From the NCBI RefSeq assembly GCF_023283535.1, contig NZ_JAKILT010000003.1, positions 62,001 through 126,000 of the forward strand: a stretch of 64,000 nt of DNA, read 5' to 3'. Shown in pieces: positions 6,903 to 15,459 of the stretch. The notes beneath the pieces were generated by a model. That model was not told the origin of the DNA. It searched no databases and worked only from the letters and a program-made list of their open reading frames with translations. The DNA comes from Shewanella sairae (lineage in GTDB: Bacteria > Pseudomonadota > Gammaproteobacteria > Enterobacterales > Shewanellaceae). Both the position numbers and the translations under genes were made by a program. How positions within the stretch are numbered: position 1 is the first letter of the stretch; each line of letters opens with the position of its first letter.

Positions 6903-9038
6903 GTCTCGCGACATATCTGAATGCTTACCTGTTAACTGTAAGCCTTCATAAGGGGTATTGCTCTGATCTTCTATCGCCTTATGATACAAGCCAATGGTAA
7001 ACAAGCTGCCCTTGCCCACGGTAGAGCTCACCTCTATGGTGCCACCAATGCGCTTAATAATGCCGTAGCTAAGCGACAAGCCTAAACCTGTACCATCTTT
7101 GCGAGTGGTATAAAAAGGGTCAAAAATGCGATTAAGCTCCTCTTCTGGGATACCTTTACCTTCATCTTCAACTTCTATTTTCACCCCAACAGGTTCGTCT
7201 TTTTGCACCCAATCATAAGTGCGGATCCAGATCTGACCTTTGCCATCCATCGCATGCGCAGCATTGACCACCAGGTTAATCAACACCTGCAGTAACTGCG
7301 GACGGTTAACTTGAATTGGATAGCTAGCGTTAAGCTCTTGGTTAAGGACAACTTGTTGTTTCTGGATTGAGTGACGTACCAGCACCAACATCTCTTCGAT
7401 AATCGGCGTGATCTGGTGCATCTCTAGTGGTGCATTAAACTCACCCGGACGGCTGTATTGCAGCAAGCTGCGGATAATCGTACTAATACGACCCACCTGC
7501 TGGATCACCAGCTCAATCTCTTCTTCAACATCCTCAGCACGATCGCCTAACTCATACTTAAGCAGCTCCATATTGCCTAAGATCACCGCCGTTGGGTTAT
7601 TGATCTCATGCGCAATACCTGCGGTTAACTCGCCCAGCGCAGTGAGCTTCTCATTAATCACCAGCTGCTGACGCGTTTCGTTAAGTAAGACAACGTTTGC
7701 TTGTAGCTCTTCGGTTTTCTCTTGCAGGCTGCGAGTACGCTCTTCCACTTTGACTTCAAGTTGCTCTGCCGCTGCTTGTATTTGGCTATTACGGCGCTGT
7801 AATAGATCTAGCATGCGATCAAACTGCTCCGCCAAATTAGACAGTTCGTTGTCGCTGTCTAAACCTAAAGAGCCAATGCGTAAGTTGCGTCCAGACTGCA
7901 CCGCTTTAACCACATGGTGAATACGCTCAATTGGTTGCAATAAGCTATAAGCACCGCGGTAAACTAGCCAACCCGACACCAAGAGTACCAGCATCAAAAT
8001 GGTGCCCAACTCAATAATATTCAGCAAGTAATTGTGGATAAATGGCGATTCAGAAAAGCCGGTATAAATCATACCGATGCGTTTGCCATTGATATCTTCT
8101 AACGGCGAGTAAGCCGAAATAAACCAGTCATTAAACACAAAGGCACGATCGACCCATAATAGACCTTGATTCAAGACTTTTTCGCGCACCTCAGACGACA
8201 CTAAACTGCCTAGTGCTCGACCTTGTAGGTCTTTGCCTTTAGGAAAGAAGTGTAGCGGCACGTTAGTGCTAATACGGATGCTATCGAGAAAGATGGTCAC
8301 AGTACCGATAGAACGCTCGGGTAATGTGCCTTTGTCGTACACTAAGTCACGAATATGGTCGACAATGCGAGTATCACGGTTGAGCATAATGCCACCGTCT
8401 AGATACCAAGATACATTGCCATCTTGGCTCGTTACTGGCAATAAACTGCGGCTCAGCAAGCCGCGCTTTTCTTCCTGCTTGCTCGGCTCCTGAGCACGTA
8501 ACGTCTTAATGACCGTCACTTTTGCTCTGTCTGCCAGCTCAGGGTCGATACGCGCCAAACGGCTAGGTTCAAGTACCATCAAGCCTGAAAATGGCTCTGC
8601 ACCATCAATATGTGGCAGCATCTGCCTAAGATCAGGATCGGCAGCCGCCTCAGATACACTCACTAAGCGTAAAAAGTCTAAATTCAGTTCTTTCTTGGCT
8701 TTGCTAAGCACCAGCTGCAAGTCATTACGCTCTGCATCAGGGTCCTTATCCATTTGCCTAAAGTCATTTTGAAACTGCCAAGACTCCATCACCAATTCAA
8801 GTTGGTTCTCTTGGTTATCTTGCACAGTAATCAGGGTACTGTTTGCCACGGTCAAATCAGCTTTGACCTTCATAAACAGCTGTTTTCCCGTGTAGCTAAT
8901 ATTCCAATAGATGGTAATAAATACCAAGCTCACCAGGGTTAGCAAAATCGGCAACAAGGTTAAAATCAAGATGCGATAACGCACCTTAGCCTGCATCTGT
9001 TGCCAGCTAACACCAAACATATTGGAAAAAAACGACAC
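6900..9038 (-). CDS. Sensor histidine kinase, NtrB/DctB-like, with periplasmic sensor domain
   Basis: 712 residues: TM1 about 20-45, periplasmic sensor region about 46-340 (Cache-like by layout, not verified), TM2 about 342-361, HAMP about 362-415, coiled coil 415-465, H-box GIAHEINNPTAVIL with phosphorylatable His477, then the HATPase domain (LVNLVVNAAHAM, GKGIPEEELNRIFDPFYTT, GTGLGLSLSYGI). The HEINNP H-box is typical of kinases that partner sigma-54 activators. The gene lies 28 bp after such a regulator and should phosphorylate it. The last codons (SDMSRD-stop) coincide with the end of a MITE, which supplies the stop codon. The ligand is unknown; the context suggests formate, oxyanion or metal status. 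Confidence 0.9.
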   Translation of the reverse strand: MSFFSNMFGVSWQQMQAKVRYRILILTLLPILLTLVSLVFITIYWNISYTGKQLFMKVKADLTVANSTLITVQDNQENQLELVMESWQFQNDFRQMDKDPDAERNDLQLVLSKAKKELNLDFLRLVSVSEAAADPDLRQMLPHIDGAEPFSGLMVLEPSRLARIDPELADRAKVTVIKTLRAQEPSKQEEKRGLLSRSLLPVTSQDGNVSWYLDGGIMLNRDTRIVDHIRDLVYDKGTLPERSIGTVTIFLDSIRISTNVPLHFFPKGKDLQGRALGSLVSSEVREKVLNQGLLWVDRAFVFNDWFISAYSPLEDINGKRIGMIYTGFSESPFIHNYLLNIIELGTILMLVLLVSGWLVYRGAYSLLQPIERIHHVVKAVQSGRNLRIGSLGLDSDNELSNLAEQFDRMLDLLQRRNSQIQAAAEQLEVKVEERTRSLQEKTEELQANVVLLNETRQQLVINEKLTALGELTAGIAHEINNPTAVILGNMELLKYELGDRAEDVEEEIELVIQQVGRISTIIRSLLQYSRPGEFNAPLEMHQITPIIEEMLVLVRHSIQKQQVVLNQELNASYPIQVNRPQLLQVLINLVVNAAHAMDGKGQIWIRTYDWVQKDEPVGVKIEVEDEGKGIPEEELNRIFDPFYTTRKDGTGLGLSLSYGIIKRIGGTIEVSSTVGKGSLFTIGLYHKAIEDQSNTPYEGLQLTGKHSDMSRD

Positions 9039-9066
9039 CTAAACTCCCCTTCGAGCGATTATCTAA

Positions 9067-10431
9067 TTAGGATTCTTCTTTATCAGTCTCACCGCCGAAC
9101 CACTCTTTATATTTACGATCGAGTGTTTTACGCGACACGCCTAAATCTCTTGCGGCGGCAGACTTATTACCGCCATGCAGATCAACGACTCGGGTTACAT
9201 GGTCACGCTCAACATCTTTTAACGCCCATTGCAGTGGATAACCAGACTCGCCTGACGCTTCGCTTTTAGGTTGAACCTTCCAGTATTCAGCAGGTGGCTT
9301 ACCCAGTAAAATACAGCGTTCAATCATATTTCGCAGTTCGCGGATATTACCTGGCCACTCGTGTTGTTGCAGCTTAAGTAAATCTTCATGGCTCCAAACC
9401 ACTTCTTTTACACCCAGCTCTGCAGCTAACTGACAAGTAAAATGATGCGTCAGCTCCACGATATCCTCTGGGCGCTCACGTAGTGGTGGGATAACAATAT
9501 CAAGCACATTCAAGCGGTAATATAGATCGCGTCTAAAGTTACCGGCTTCGACTTCTTCAGAAAGCTTACGGTTGGTTGCCGCTAACACCCGCACGTCAAT
9601 ATTGATCTCTTTTTCGCTACCCACAGGACGAATAGTGCGCTGCTCAAGCACCCGCAGTAATGCAGTTTGCATCTTCAGCGGCATCTCACCGATTTCATCG
9701 AGGAAGATTGTACCACCTGAGGCAAAGCTAAATAAGCCTTCTCGATTACCTTTCGCGCCAGTAAATGCTCCGGCAGAGTGACCAAATAACTCACTTTCCA
9801 GCAGTTCTGGCGCAATAGCGCCACAGTTAACCGGTACAAATGGGCCTTGGCGGCCACTAAGGATATGCAACTGACGGGCAACCAGTTCTTTACCTGTGCC
9901 TGATTCGCCTTCAATTAACACCACGGCATTAGTCGGTGCCACACGTTCAATCACGTGCTTCACCTCCGTCATGGCATCACTTTGACCAATAATAGTCGAC
10001 GACTGGTTGAACGATACTTCCCGGCGTAACATTAGGTTTTCACGCTTAAGCAAACGACGCTCAATACAGCGATCGACCGCTTTCATCATCTGCTCAAGGT
10101 GAAAAGGTTTCATTATAAAGTCAGAAGCGCCAGCGCGCAGCGCTTTAATCGCCACATCCATATCGGCGTAACCTGTCATAAAGATGATGTCTGAACGTCT
10201 TTCTTGATCATTTAGCGCTTCATGCCATTCAATACCTGAGCGGCCTGGCAAACGAATATCGACAATCAACAGATCAAAATGACAACGCGAACGTAACTGC
10301 TCAGCATCTTCAACACTCGATGCTGTTTCAACTAGAGCAAACTTTTTGGCCAAAGCTTTTTTCAAAAAGCTGCGCATGCCTGGCTCATCATCAACAATCA
10401 ATACAGATACAGCGGAAGGAAGTGGCTTCAT
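9067..10431 (-). CDS. NtrC-family sigma-54-dependent response regulator
   Basis: About 454 residues: receiver domain (VLIVDDE, phospho-acceptor Asp in LLIVDIRLPG), AAA+ domain with Walker A GESGTGKE, the sigma-54 contact loop GAFTGA, Walker B GGTIFLDEIGEM, and a Fis-type helix-turn-helix at the C-terminus (NKSAAARDLGVSRKTLDR). I chose ATG 10431 (MKPLPSAVSVLIVDDE), the usual distance before the receiver. An upstream ATG at 10482 would add 17 residues without a good ribosome binding site. The partner kinase follows at 28 bp and tupABC is divergent. The intact GAFTGA loop implies true sigma-54 activation, and a consensus sigma-54 promoter stands in front of tupA. Confidence 0.92.
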   Translation of the reverse strand: MKPLPSAVSVLIVDDEPGMRSFLKKALAKKFALVETASSVEDAEQLRSRCHFDLLIVDIRLPGRSGIEWHEALNDQERRSDIIFMTGYADMDVAIKALRAGASDFIMKPFHLEQMMKAVDRCIERRLLKRENLMLRREVSFNQSSTIIGQSDAMTEVKHVIERVAPTNAVVLIEGESGTGKELVARQLHILSGRQGPFVPVNCGAIAPELLESELFGHSAGAFTGAKGNREGLFSFASGGTIFLDEIGEMPLKMQTALLRVLEQRTIRPVGSEKEINIDVRVLAATNRKLSEEVEAGNFRRDLYYRLNVLDIVIPPLRERPEDIVELTHHFTCQLAAELGVKEVVWSHEDLLKLQQHEWPGNIRELRNMIERCILLGKPPAEYWKVQPKSEASGESGYPLQWALKDVERDHVTRVVDLHGGNKSAAARDLGVSRKTLDRKYKEWFGGETDKEES

Positions 10432-10465
10432 ATTATTTATTCTCTGTCCCAGCTTGTCTGCTCGC

Positions 10466-10562
10466 GGGACAATTTGACTCATTATGCAATCAGTCTAACA
10501 CCTAACTAGTCAAAATAGGTCACTATGAACCATGTAATCGCGATCTTGGGACATAATGTCTG
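10466..10562 (+). promoter_or_regulatory. Candidate upstream activator sites for the sigma-54 regulator
   Basis: The main site GGGACATAATGTCTG (10548-10562) is a near-perfect palindrome centred about 108 bp before the predicted tupA transcription start, the usual range for NtrC-type activators. A weaker dyad AGGTCACTATGAACC (10517-10531) lies exactly 31 bp further out, and a third similar sequence GGGACAATTTGACTC sits at 10466-10480, close to the regulator's own start. The same palindrome and the same 31-bp pairing recur upstream of the DUF3305 operon. Confidence 0.6.
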
Positions 10563-10637
10563 TGACTTTTCTGCTCTCAGCGGGATATAGATCACACTAA
10601 AGATACAAGTGTGAACTCAAATAACACATTCTAAGTA

Positions 10638-10653
10638 TGGCATCAAACTTGCT
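10638..10653 (+). promoter_or_regulatory. Sigma-54 promoter of tupA
   Basis: TGGCAT-N5-TTGCT: GG at 10639-10640 and GC at 10651-10652 with exactly 10 bp between, matching the -24/-12 consensus except for the last base of the -24 box. The predicted start is near 10663, giving a 65-nt leader. No competing sigma-70 promoter is obvious. Confidence 0.82.
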
Positions 10654-10727
10654 TTTAATGGGGGGATTCGATTTTACTCAGGCCCTCAGGAATCGAGACG
10701 CCTATTTTATTTTCCATAGGAGCAACA

Positions 10728-11540
10728 ATGTTAAACCTTAAACGCGCTATTGGTCTTGCGGTTACCGCAGCACTATTTGTAGGTATGCCAGTTCAAGCTA
10801 ATGAAGTCATTAAACTTGCTACAACGACTAGTACTGAAAACTCAGGCCTACTAAAGAACCTACTACCAAAATTTGAAGCTGAATCAGGCTACAAAGTACA
10901 GGTTATTGCAACAGGTACTGGTAAGGCGCTTAAACTTGCTCGTCAAGGCGATGTTGACGTAGTAATGACTCATGCTCCAGGTGCTGAAGCTAAGTTTGTT
11001 GAAGAAGGTTACGGCCGTCTACCACGTGGCATTATGGAAAACGATTTCGTTGTTCTTGGTCCTAAGAATGACCCAGCTAAAATTCGTTCAAGCAAAACTG
11101 CTGAAGAAGCCTTTGCTAAAATTGAAAAATCAGGCGTACCTTTCATTTCTCGTGGTGACAACTCAGGCACCAACATGAAAGAACTACTTATCTGGAAAAA
11201 CGCTAAAATCACTCCAGATTTCAAAGGCTACACTTCAGTTGGTCAAGGTATGGGAAAAACCCTACTAATGGCTAGCGAATTAGAGGCTTATACACTATCT
11301 GACCGTGGTACTTTCGTTGCTTATTCGGGTAAAATAGACCTAGCAGTTGATTTCGATGGCGGCGCAGCACTTGCTAACCCGTACCAAATCATCCTAATCA
11401 GCGAAAGCAAGTACCCAACGCTTAATCACAAAGGTGCTCAAGCACTAAGTGACTGGCTGATCGGCGCTGAAGCGCAAGGCATGATCAACAATTACAAGGT
11501 TCAGGGAGAACAATTGTTCAAGGCAACATATAGCGAATGA
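10728..11540 (+). CDS. tupA: Tungstate ABC transporter substrate-binding protein TupA
   Basis: 270 residues, exported to the periplasm (signal peptide ending near MPVQAN). The mature N-terminus has the Tup-type signature LATTTSTENSGLL, and RGDNSGTN lies near residue 145; both contribute to oxyanion binding in the TupA family and differ from ModA. It captures tungstate and delivers it to TupBC. An AGGAG-type ribosome site (TAGGAGCAACA) precedes ATG. First gene of tupABC-mobA-mobB/moeA-moaA1, driven by a sigma-54 promoter. TupA proteins typically prefer tungstate very strongly over molybdate; this is family knowledge, not shown here. Confidence 0.92.
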   Translation: MLNLKRAIGLAVTAALFVGMPVQANEVIKLATTTSTENSGLLKNLLPKFEAESGYKVQVIATGTGKALKLARQGDVDVVMTHAPGAEAKFVEEGYGRLPRGIMENDFVVLGPKNDPAKIRSSKTAEEAFAKIEKSGVPFISRGDNSGTNMKELLIWKNAKITPDFKGYTSVGQGMGKTLLMASELEAYTLSDRGTFVAYSGKIDLAVDFDGGAALANPYQIILISESKYPTLNHKGAQALSDWLIGAEAQGMINNYKVQGEQLFKATYSE

Positions 11541-12244
11541 ATGAAGGCTGGTTAGCCCTTATACAGCAGGCGTTAAGCCTGCTGTTTTCATTGGACCCCG
11601 AAGTGTGGTCCATTATTTCCGTTTCTTTTGCAGTATCTTTTGCGGCGTTAGCGATCACGCTTTTGCCCTCTATGGTGCTGGGCTTTCTATTGGCCTTTAC
11701 CCGTTTTCCTGGCCGTTGGTTAGTCACCAATCTTATCCAGACTCTGCAGTCTATTCCCACCGTTGTAATTGGCCTTTTGGTCTATTTACTGCTGACACGC
11801 ATGGGGCCTCTTGGCGATTTAAAATGGCTATTTACCCAACAGGGCATGATATTGGGGCAGATGATGATCTGTGCACCGGTGTTAGTCGCAATGAGTCAAG
11901 CCGCCTTTACCAGTGTAGACCGTCGCGCATGGGAAACCTCGCGTACCTTAGGCGCCCCGGCATTAAGTGCTATTTGGGCCGTCTGCAGAGAGCTTAAAGT
12001 TCCACTATTATTAGCTATTGTGGCTGCTTTTAGTCGTATTCTGACTGAAATTGGCTGCTCAATGATGGTAGGTGGCAACATTGCTGGGGTGACACGAAAT
12101 ATTCCAACCGCTATCGCATTGGAAACCAGCAAAGGTGATTTTGCCCAAGCTATCGCACTGGGCTTGGTGCTACTCGTGTTAGCGCTCATTTTAAACTTTG
12201 CTCTAGGTACGCTTAGAGGCAAAGCTGAGCCAAGGAGTCATTAG
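11537..12244 (+). CDS. tupB: Tungstate ABC transporter permease TupB
   Basis: 235 residues with about five or six hydrophobic segments and the binding-protein-dependent permease loop around ETSRTLGAPALSAIWAVCREL (EAA motif). The start codon overlaps the tupA stop in ATGA (11537-11540), so translation is coupled. It forms the inner-membrane channel for tungstate with TupA and the ATPase TupC. Confidence 0.92.
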   Translation: MNEGWLALIQQALSLLFSLDPEVWSIISVSFAVSFAALAITLLPSMVLGFLLAFTRFPGRWLVTNLIQTLQSIPTVVIGLLVYLLLTRMGPLGDLKWLFTQQGMILGQMMICAPVLVAMSQAAFTSVDRRAWETSRTLGAPALSAIWAVCRELKVPLLLAIVAAFSRILTEIGCSMMVGGNIAGVTRNIPTAIALETSKGDFAQAIALGLVLLVLALILNFALGTLRGKAEPRSH

Positions 12245-12249
12245 TCAGT

Positions 12250-12984
12250 ATGACCACCAATACAGCAAAAATTATCGCAAAAGATATCGACATGCGCTTT
12301 GAAGACAAGCATCTTTTTAGCGCGACTAAATTAGTGTTTGAGCAAAACCGGGTTATCCACCTACAAGGTGATAACGGTTGTGGTAAAACCACACTCATGA
12401 AGTTACTGGCAGGCTTTTATCAACCAACTAAAGGCGCAATTTACGCCGAAGGTTTTGGCGTCGCCCCTTGGTGGCGCAGTAAGTCGATTACCGGTAAAGC
12501 CCTTTATTTACACCAGCATCCTTACCTTTTCGAAGGCAACGTGCTGTATAACCTAACCTATCCGCTTAGGTTTTTAACCGCAGATAAAGAGCAGCTAAAA
12601 GCCCGTACCGAGCAGGCGATTGATAAGGCGCAATTGCGTCACTTATTAACCCAAGCTGCCTCGAGTTTATCTGGCGGTGAAAAACAACGTTTAGCCATTG
12701 CTAGAGCTTGGATTATCCAACCTAAGCTATTAATGCTGGATGAACCCACCTCCAATATGGACAAACACTCACAGCACCTAGTGCTGCAAATGATCACCGA
12801 CTTAAAACAACAAGGCACTGGCATGCTGATAAGTAGCCATCAGACTTGTATGTTAACCAAAGTATGCGATTATGCTTGGCTGGTAAACGACAAAACCATC
12901 ACCACCGACAACGTCAGCACCTTGAAAGAGGTTGAACAAACTCAAGTTGAACTTTCAGCAAGTTTGCACGTATCGGTTGGATAG
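12250..12984 (+). CDS. tupC: Tungstate ABC transporter ATP-binding protein TupC
   Basis: 244 residues with Walker A GDNGCGKTT, signature LSGGEKQRLAIARAW, Walker B LLMLDEPTSNMD and switch His in ISSHQ. Five bases separate it from tupB. It powers tungstate import. No extra C-terminal molbindin/TOBE domain is present, unlike ModC at 27855-28958. Confidence 0.9.
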   Translation: MTTNTAKIIAKDIDMRFEDKHLFSATKLVFEQNRVIHLQGDNGCGKTTLMKLLAGFYQPTKGAIYAEGFGVAPWWRSKSITGKALYLHQHPYLFEGNVLYNLTYPLRFLTADKEQLKARTEQAIDKAQLRHLLTQAASSLSGGEKQRLAIARAWIIQPKLLMLDEPTSNMDKHSQHLVLQMITDLKQQGTGMLISSHQTCMLTKVCDYAWLVNDKTITTDNVSTLKEVEQTQVELSASLHVSVG

Positions 12985-13027
12985 TTACATTGGCAATTTT
13001 CAGTAAAAAATTATTAGGGTAACAGTA

Positions 13028-13630
13028 ATGGCAGCACAAATTGATGCCGTCATCCTTGCTGGCGGCATGGCCAGACGCATGGGTGGCAACGACAAAGGTT
13101 TAGTCGAGCTGAGAGATCAGCCAATGATTAAACATGCAATTGACAGGATACAACCTCAAGTTAAGGAGATCCTGATCAACGCAAATCGTAACCAAAACCG
13201 TTATTCTGAGTTTGGTTTTAAAGTGTTCAGTGACCAAGACAGCGGTTATTTAGGGCCACTTGCCGGCATGATCACCGCAATGAGCGAAACTGACGCCGAT
13301 TATTTATTGGTTGTTCCTTGCGATTGCCCACTGTTACCAACAGATTTAGTCGCTAGAATGCTAGCGAAATTAACGGCTGAAGATGCTGAGCTTGCAGTTG
13401 CAAGCGACGGCGAGCGCGAGCAACCTGTGGTTATGTTGCTAAAGCCGAGTTTACGTGCATCGATGAAAGCCTTTTTAGATGCCGGAGAGCGCAAAATCGA
13501 CTTTTGGTATGCCAAGCACCACTATGTCGTCGCTGAGTTTGCCGATCAGCCCAATGCGTTTGTCAACGTAAACACACCAGAACAAAAACAGCTGCTAGGC
13601 GATGCCATAGCGAATGAAGAAAATCACTAG
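13028..13630 (+). CDS. mobA: Molybdenum cofactor guanylyltransferase MobA
   Basis: 200 residues. The N-terminal nucleotide-binding signature [20 protein letters not shown] and [10 protein letters not shown] identify MobA, which attaches GMP to the metal-pterin to give the bis-MGD cofactor used by formate dehydrogenase. It lies 43 bp after tupC and 8 bp before the mobB/moeA fusion, within the same operon. Confidence 0.93.
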   Translation: MAAQIDAVILAGGMARRMGGNDKGLVELRDQPMIKHAIDRIQPQVKEILINANRNQNRYSEFGFKVFSDQDSGYLGPLAGMITAMSETDADYLLVVPCDCPLLPTDLVARMLAKLTAEDAELAVASDGEREQPVVMLLKPSLRASMKAFLDAGERKIDFWYAKHHYVVAEFADQPNAFVNVNTPEQKQLLGDAIANEENH

Positions 13631-13638
13631 AGGTGTAA

Positions 13639-15438
13639 ATGAGCATACCTTTTACTAATCCGTTACCCATTCCAGTTCTCGGATTCTGCGCCTACAGCGG
13701 CACAGGCAAGACCACATTATTAAAGCAATTAATCCCAGAGCTTAATCGCCGTGGTGTGCGACTCGCAGTCATTAAGCATGCTCATCATAATTTCGACGTC
13801 GATATTCCAGGCAAAGACAGCTACGAAATGCGCAAAGCTGGCGCAAAACAGATGCTAGTTGCCTCTCATGTGCGCTGGGCGTTAATGACCGAAGACGCCA
13901 AAGACGGCGACCCTGAACTGCCGCATTTGCTCAAACAGATTGAAGCCGACAAGGTCGATATCGTCCTTGTAGAAGGTTTTAAAAAGCTCGAACTGCCTAA
14001 GATAGAACTGCACCGTGCCGCACACGGCAAGCCTTTCATCCACACTCACGACGATAACATCCAAGCGATTGCTTGCTGTGATGACACCGAATTACCAAGT
14101 GAGTTACGCCGTTTAGATATCAACAATGTCGCGCAAATTGCTGACTATGTTAGCGAGTATATTGCTGCCTGGAAGCCTTGCCCTGTTGATGTGCCAATGG
14201 CGCCAACTTGTGGCTGTGAACTCGATACCAGCACTACGTTATCTGTGCGCCAAGGTATTGATAAGATTCTATCTTACGTAAAACCAGTAACCGCAACTGA
14301 ATCAGTTGATCTAGACGAGTTAGAAAACCGCGTACTCGCAAGCGACGCGATTTCCCCTGTTGATGTGCCGCAGCACACCAACTCAGCGATGGACGGTTAT
14401 GCGTTTAAGCTAAGCGACAAGCCAGACGCATCATACAAGATGGTTGGCGAAGTCATGGCAGGTCACGCTTATAACGGCACCATTGCTGCCGGCGAAGCCG
14501 TGCGCATTATGACAGGCGCGCCACTCCCTGCAGGCGCAGACACCATTCAGCTGCGCGAGCTTGCCAACGAGCAAGAAGGTGCTGTTAGCTTTGAAGGCGA
14601 CATGAGCCTAGGCCAACACGTACGCCAAGCGGGTGAAGATATTGCTCAAGGTGCAACAGCCTTAGCCGCCCACTCACGCCTACACGCTGCAGAGCAAGGC
14701 TTATTAGCCTCATTAGGTTTTGGCGAGTTACCGGTATTTAAGCGCCCTGTGGTTGCCGTGTTCTCAACTGGTGATGAAGTTTGCCAGCCAGGCGAACCAC
14801 TAAAAGCCAACTGTATTTTTGACTCAAACCGCTACACCATTAAATCAATGGCGAAAAAGCTAGGTTGTGAAGTCATCGATTTAGGCATTATTCAAGATTC
14901 AGAAGCGGCACTAGCGCAAGCGTTAAAAGATGGCGCAGCTAAGGCAGATATCGTGATCAGTTCAGGCGGTGTGTCAGTCGGCGATGCCGATTACATCAAA
15001 ACCGTGCTAGAACAAGTCGGCCAAATTAACTTCTGGCGCATCAATATGCGTCCGGGTCGCCCACTGGCCTTTGGTCAAATCGACGATAGCTTATTCTTCG
15101 GTTTACCGGGTAACCCAGTCGCGGTCATGGTGTCGTTCTTACAGTTTGTGCAGCCAGCCATTCGTAAACTAGCTGGCGAGCAAAACTGGAGCCACACCAT
15201 GGTGCCAGCGATTACTGATAAACCGCTACGCAGCCGCACAGGCCGCACAGAATTTACCCGTGGTATCTATCACTTAGGTGCCGACGGCAAGTTACATGTA
15301 ACCACAACAGGTGCTCAGGGCTCAGGGATGCTTAGCTCTATGGTAAAAGGAAACTGTCTCATCGTGATAGGCGAAAAAGATGACCAGTTAAATCCAGGTG
15401 ACACAGTTTATATTCAACCTTTTGCCGACCTCCTTTAA
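13639..15438 (+). CDS. moeA: Fused MobB GTP-binding adaptor / MoeA molybdopterin molybdotransferase
   Basis: 599 residues, a two-domain fusion. Residues 1 to about 170 are MobB-like: P-loop YSGTGKTTLL, HAHHNFDVDIPGKDSYEMRKAGA and VLVEGFK. From about 200 onward it is MoeA: PVDVPQHTNSAMDGYAF, RIMTGAPLPAGADT, VFSTGDEV, SSGGVSVGDAD, RPGRPLAFG and GLPGNPVAVMVSF. MoeA inserts molybdate (or tungstate) into adenylated molybdopterin; MobB assists guanylation by MobA. Separate proteins in E. coli. The fusion next to tungstate uptake suggests channelling of metal into bis-MGD. A C-rich CPVDVPMAPTCGC segment links the domains. Confidence 0.93.
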   Translation: MSIPFTNPLPIPVLGFCAYSGTGKTTLLKQLIPELNRRGVRLAVIKHAHHNFDVDIPGKDSYEMRKAGAKQMLVASHVRWALMTEDAKDGDPELPHLLKQIEADKVDIVLVEGFKKLELPKIELHRAAHGKPFIHTHDDNIQAIACCDDTELPSELRRLDINNVAQIADYVSEYIAAWKPCPVDVPMAPTCGCELDTSTTLSVRQGIDKILSYVKPVTATESVDLDELENRVLASDAISPVDVPQHTNSAMDGYAFKLSDKPDASYKMVGEVMAGHAYNGTIAAGEAVRIMTGAPLPAGADTIQLRELANEQEGAVSFEGDMSLGQHVRQAGEDIAQGATALAAHSRLHAAEQGLLASLGFGELPVFKRPVVAVFSTGDEVCQPGEPLKANCIFDSNRYTIKSMAKKLGCEVIDLGIIQDSEAALAQALKDGAAKADIVISSGGVSVGDADYIKTVLEQVGQINFWRINMRPGRPLAFGQIDDSLFFGLPGNPVAVMVSFLQFVQPAIRKLAGEQNWSHTMVPAITDKPLRSRTGRTEFTRGIYHLGADGKLHVTTTGAQGSGMLSSMVKGNCLIVIGEKDDQLNPGDTVYIQPFADLL

Positions 15439-15459
15439 GAGGTTTTGTAGGTAGCCAGT

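Noticed and set aside
10592..10614. TCACACT-N9-AGTGTGA dyad as a CRP site
   Set aside because: The arms are in the reverse order of a CRP site (TGTGA-N6-TCACA) and spacing is wrong. It may still be an operator or IHF-region feature, but I have no basis to name it.
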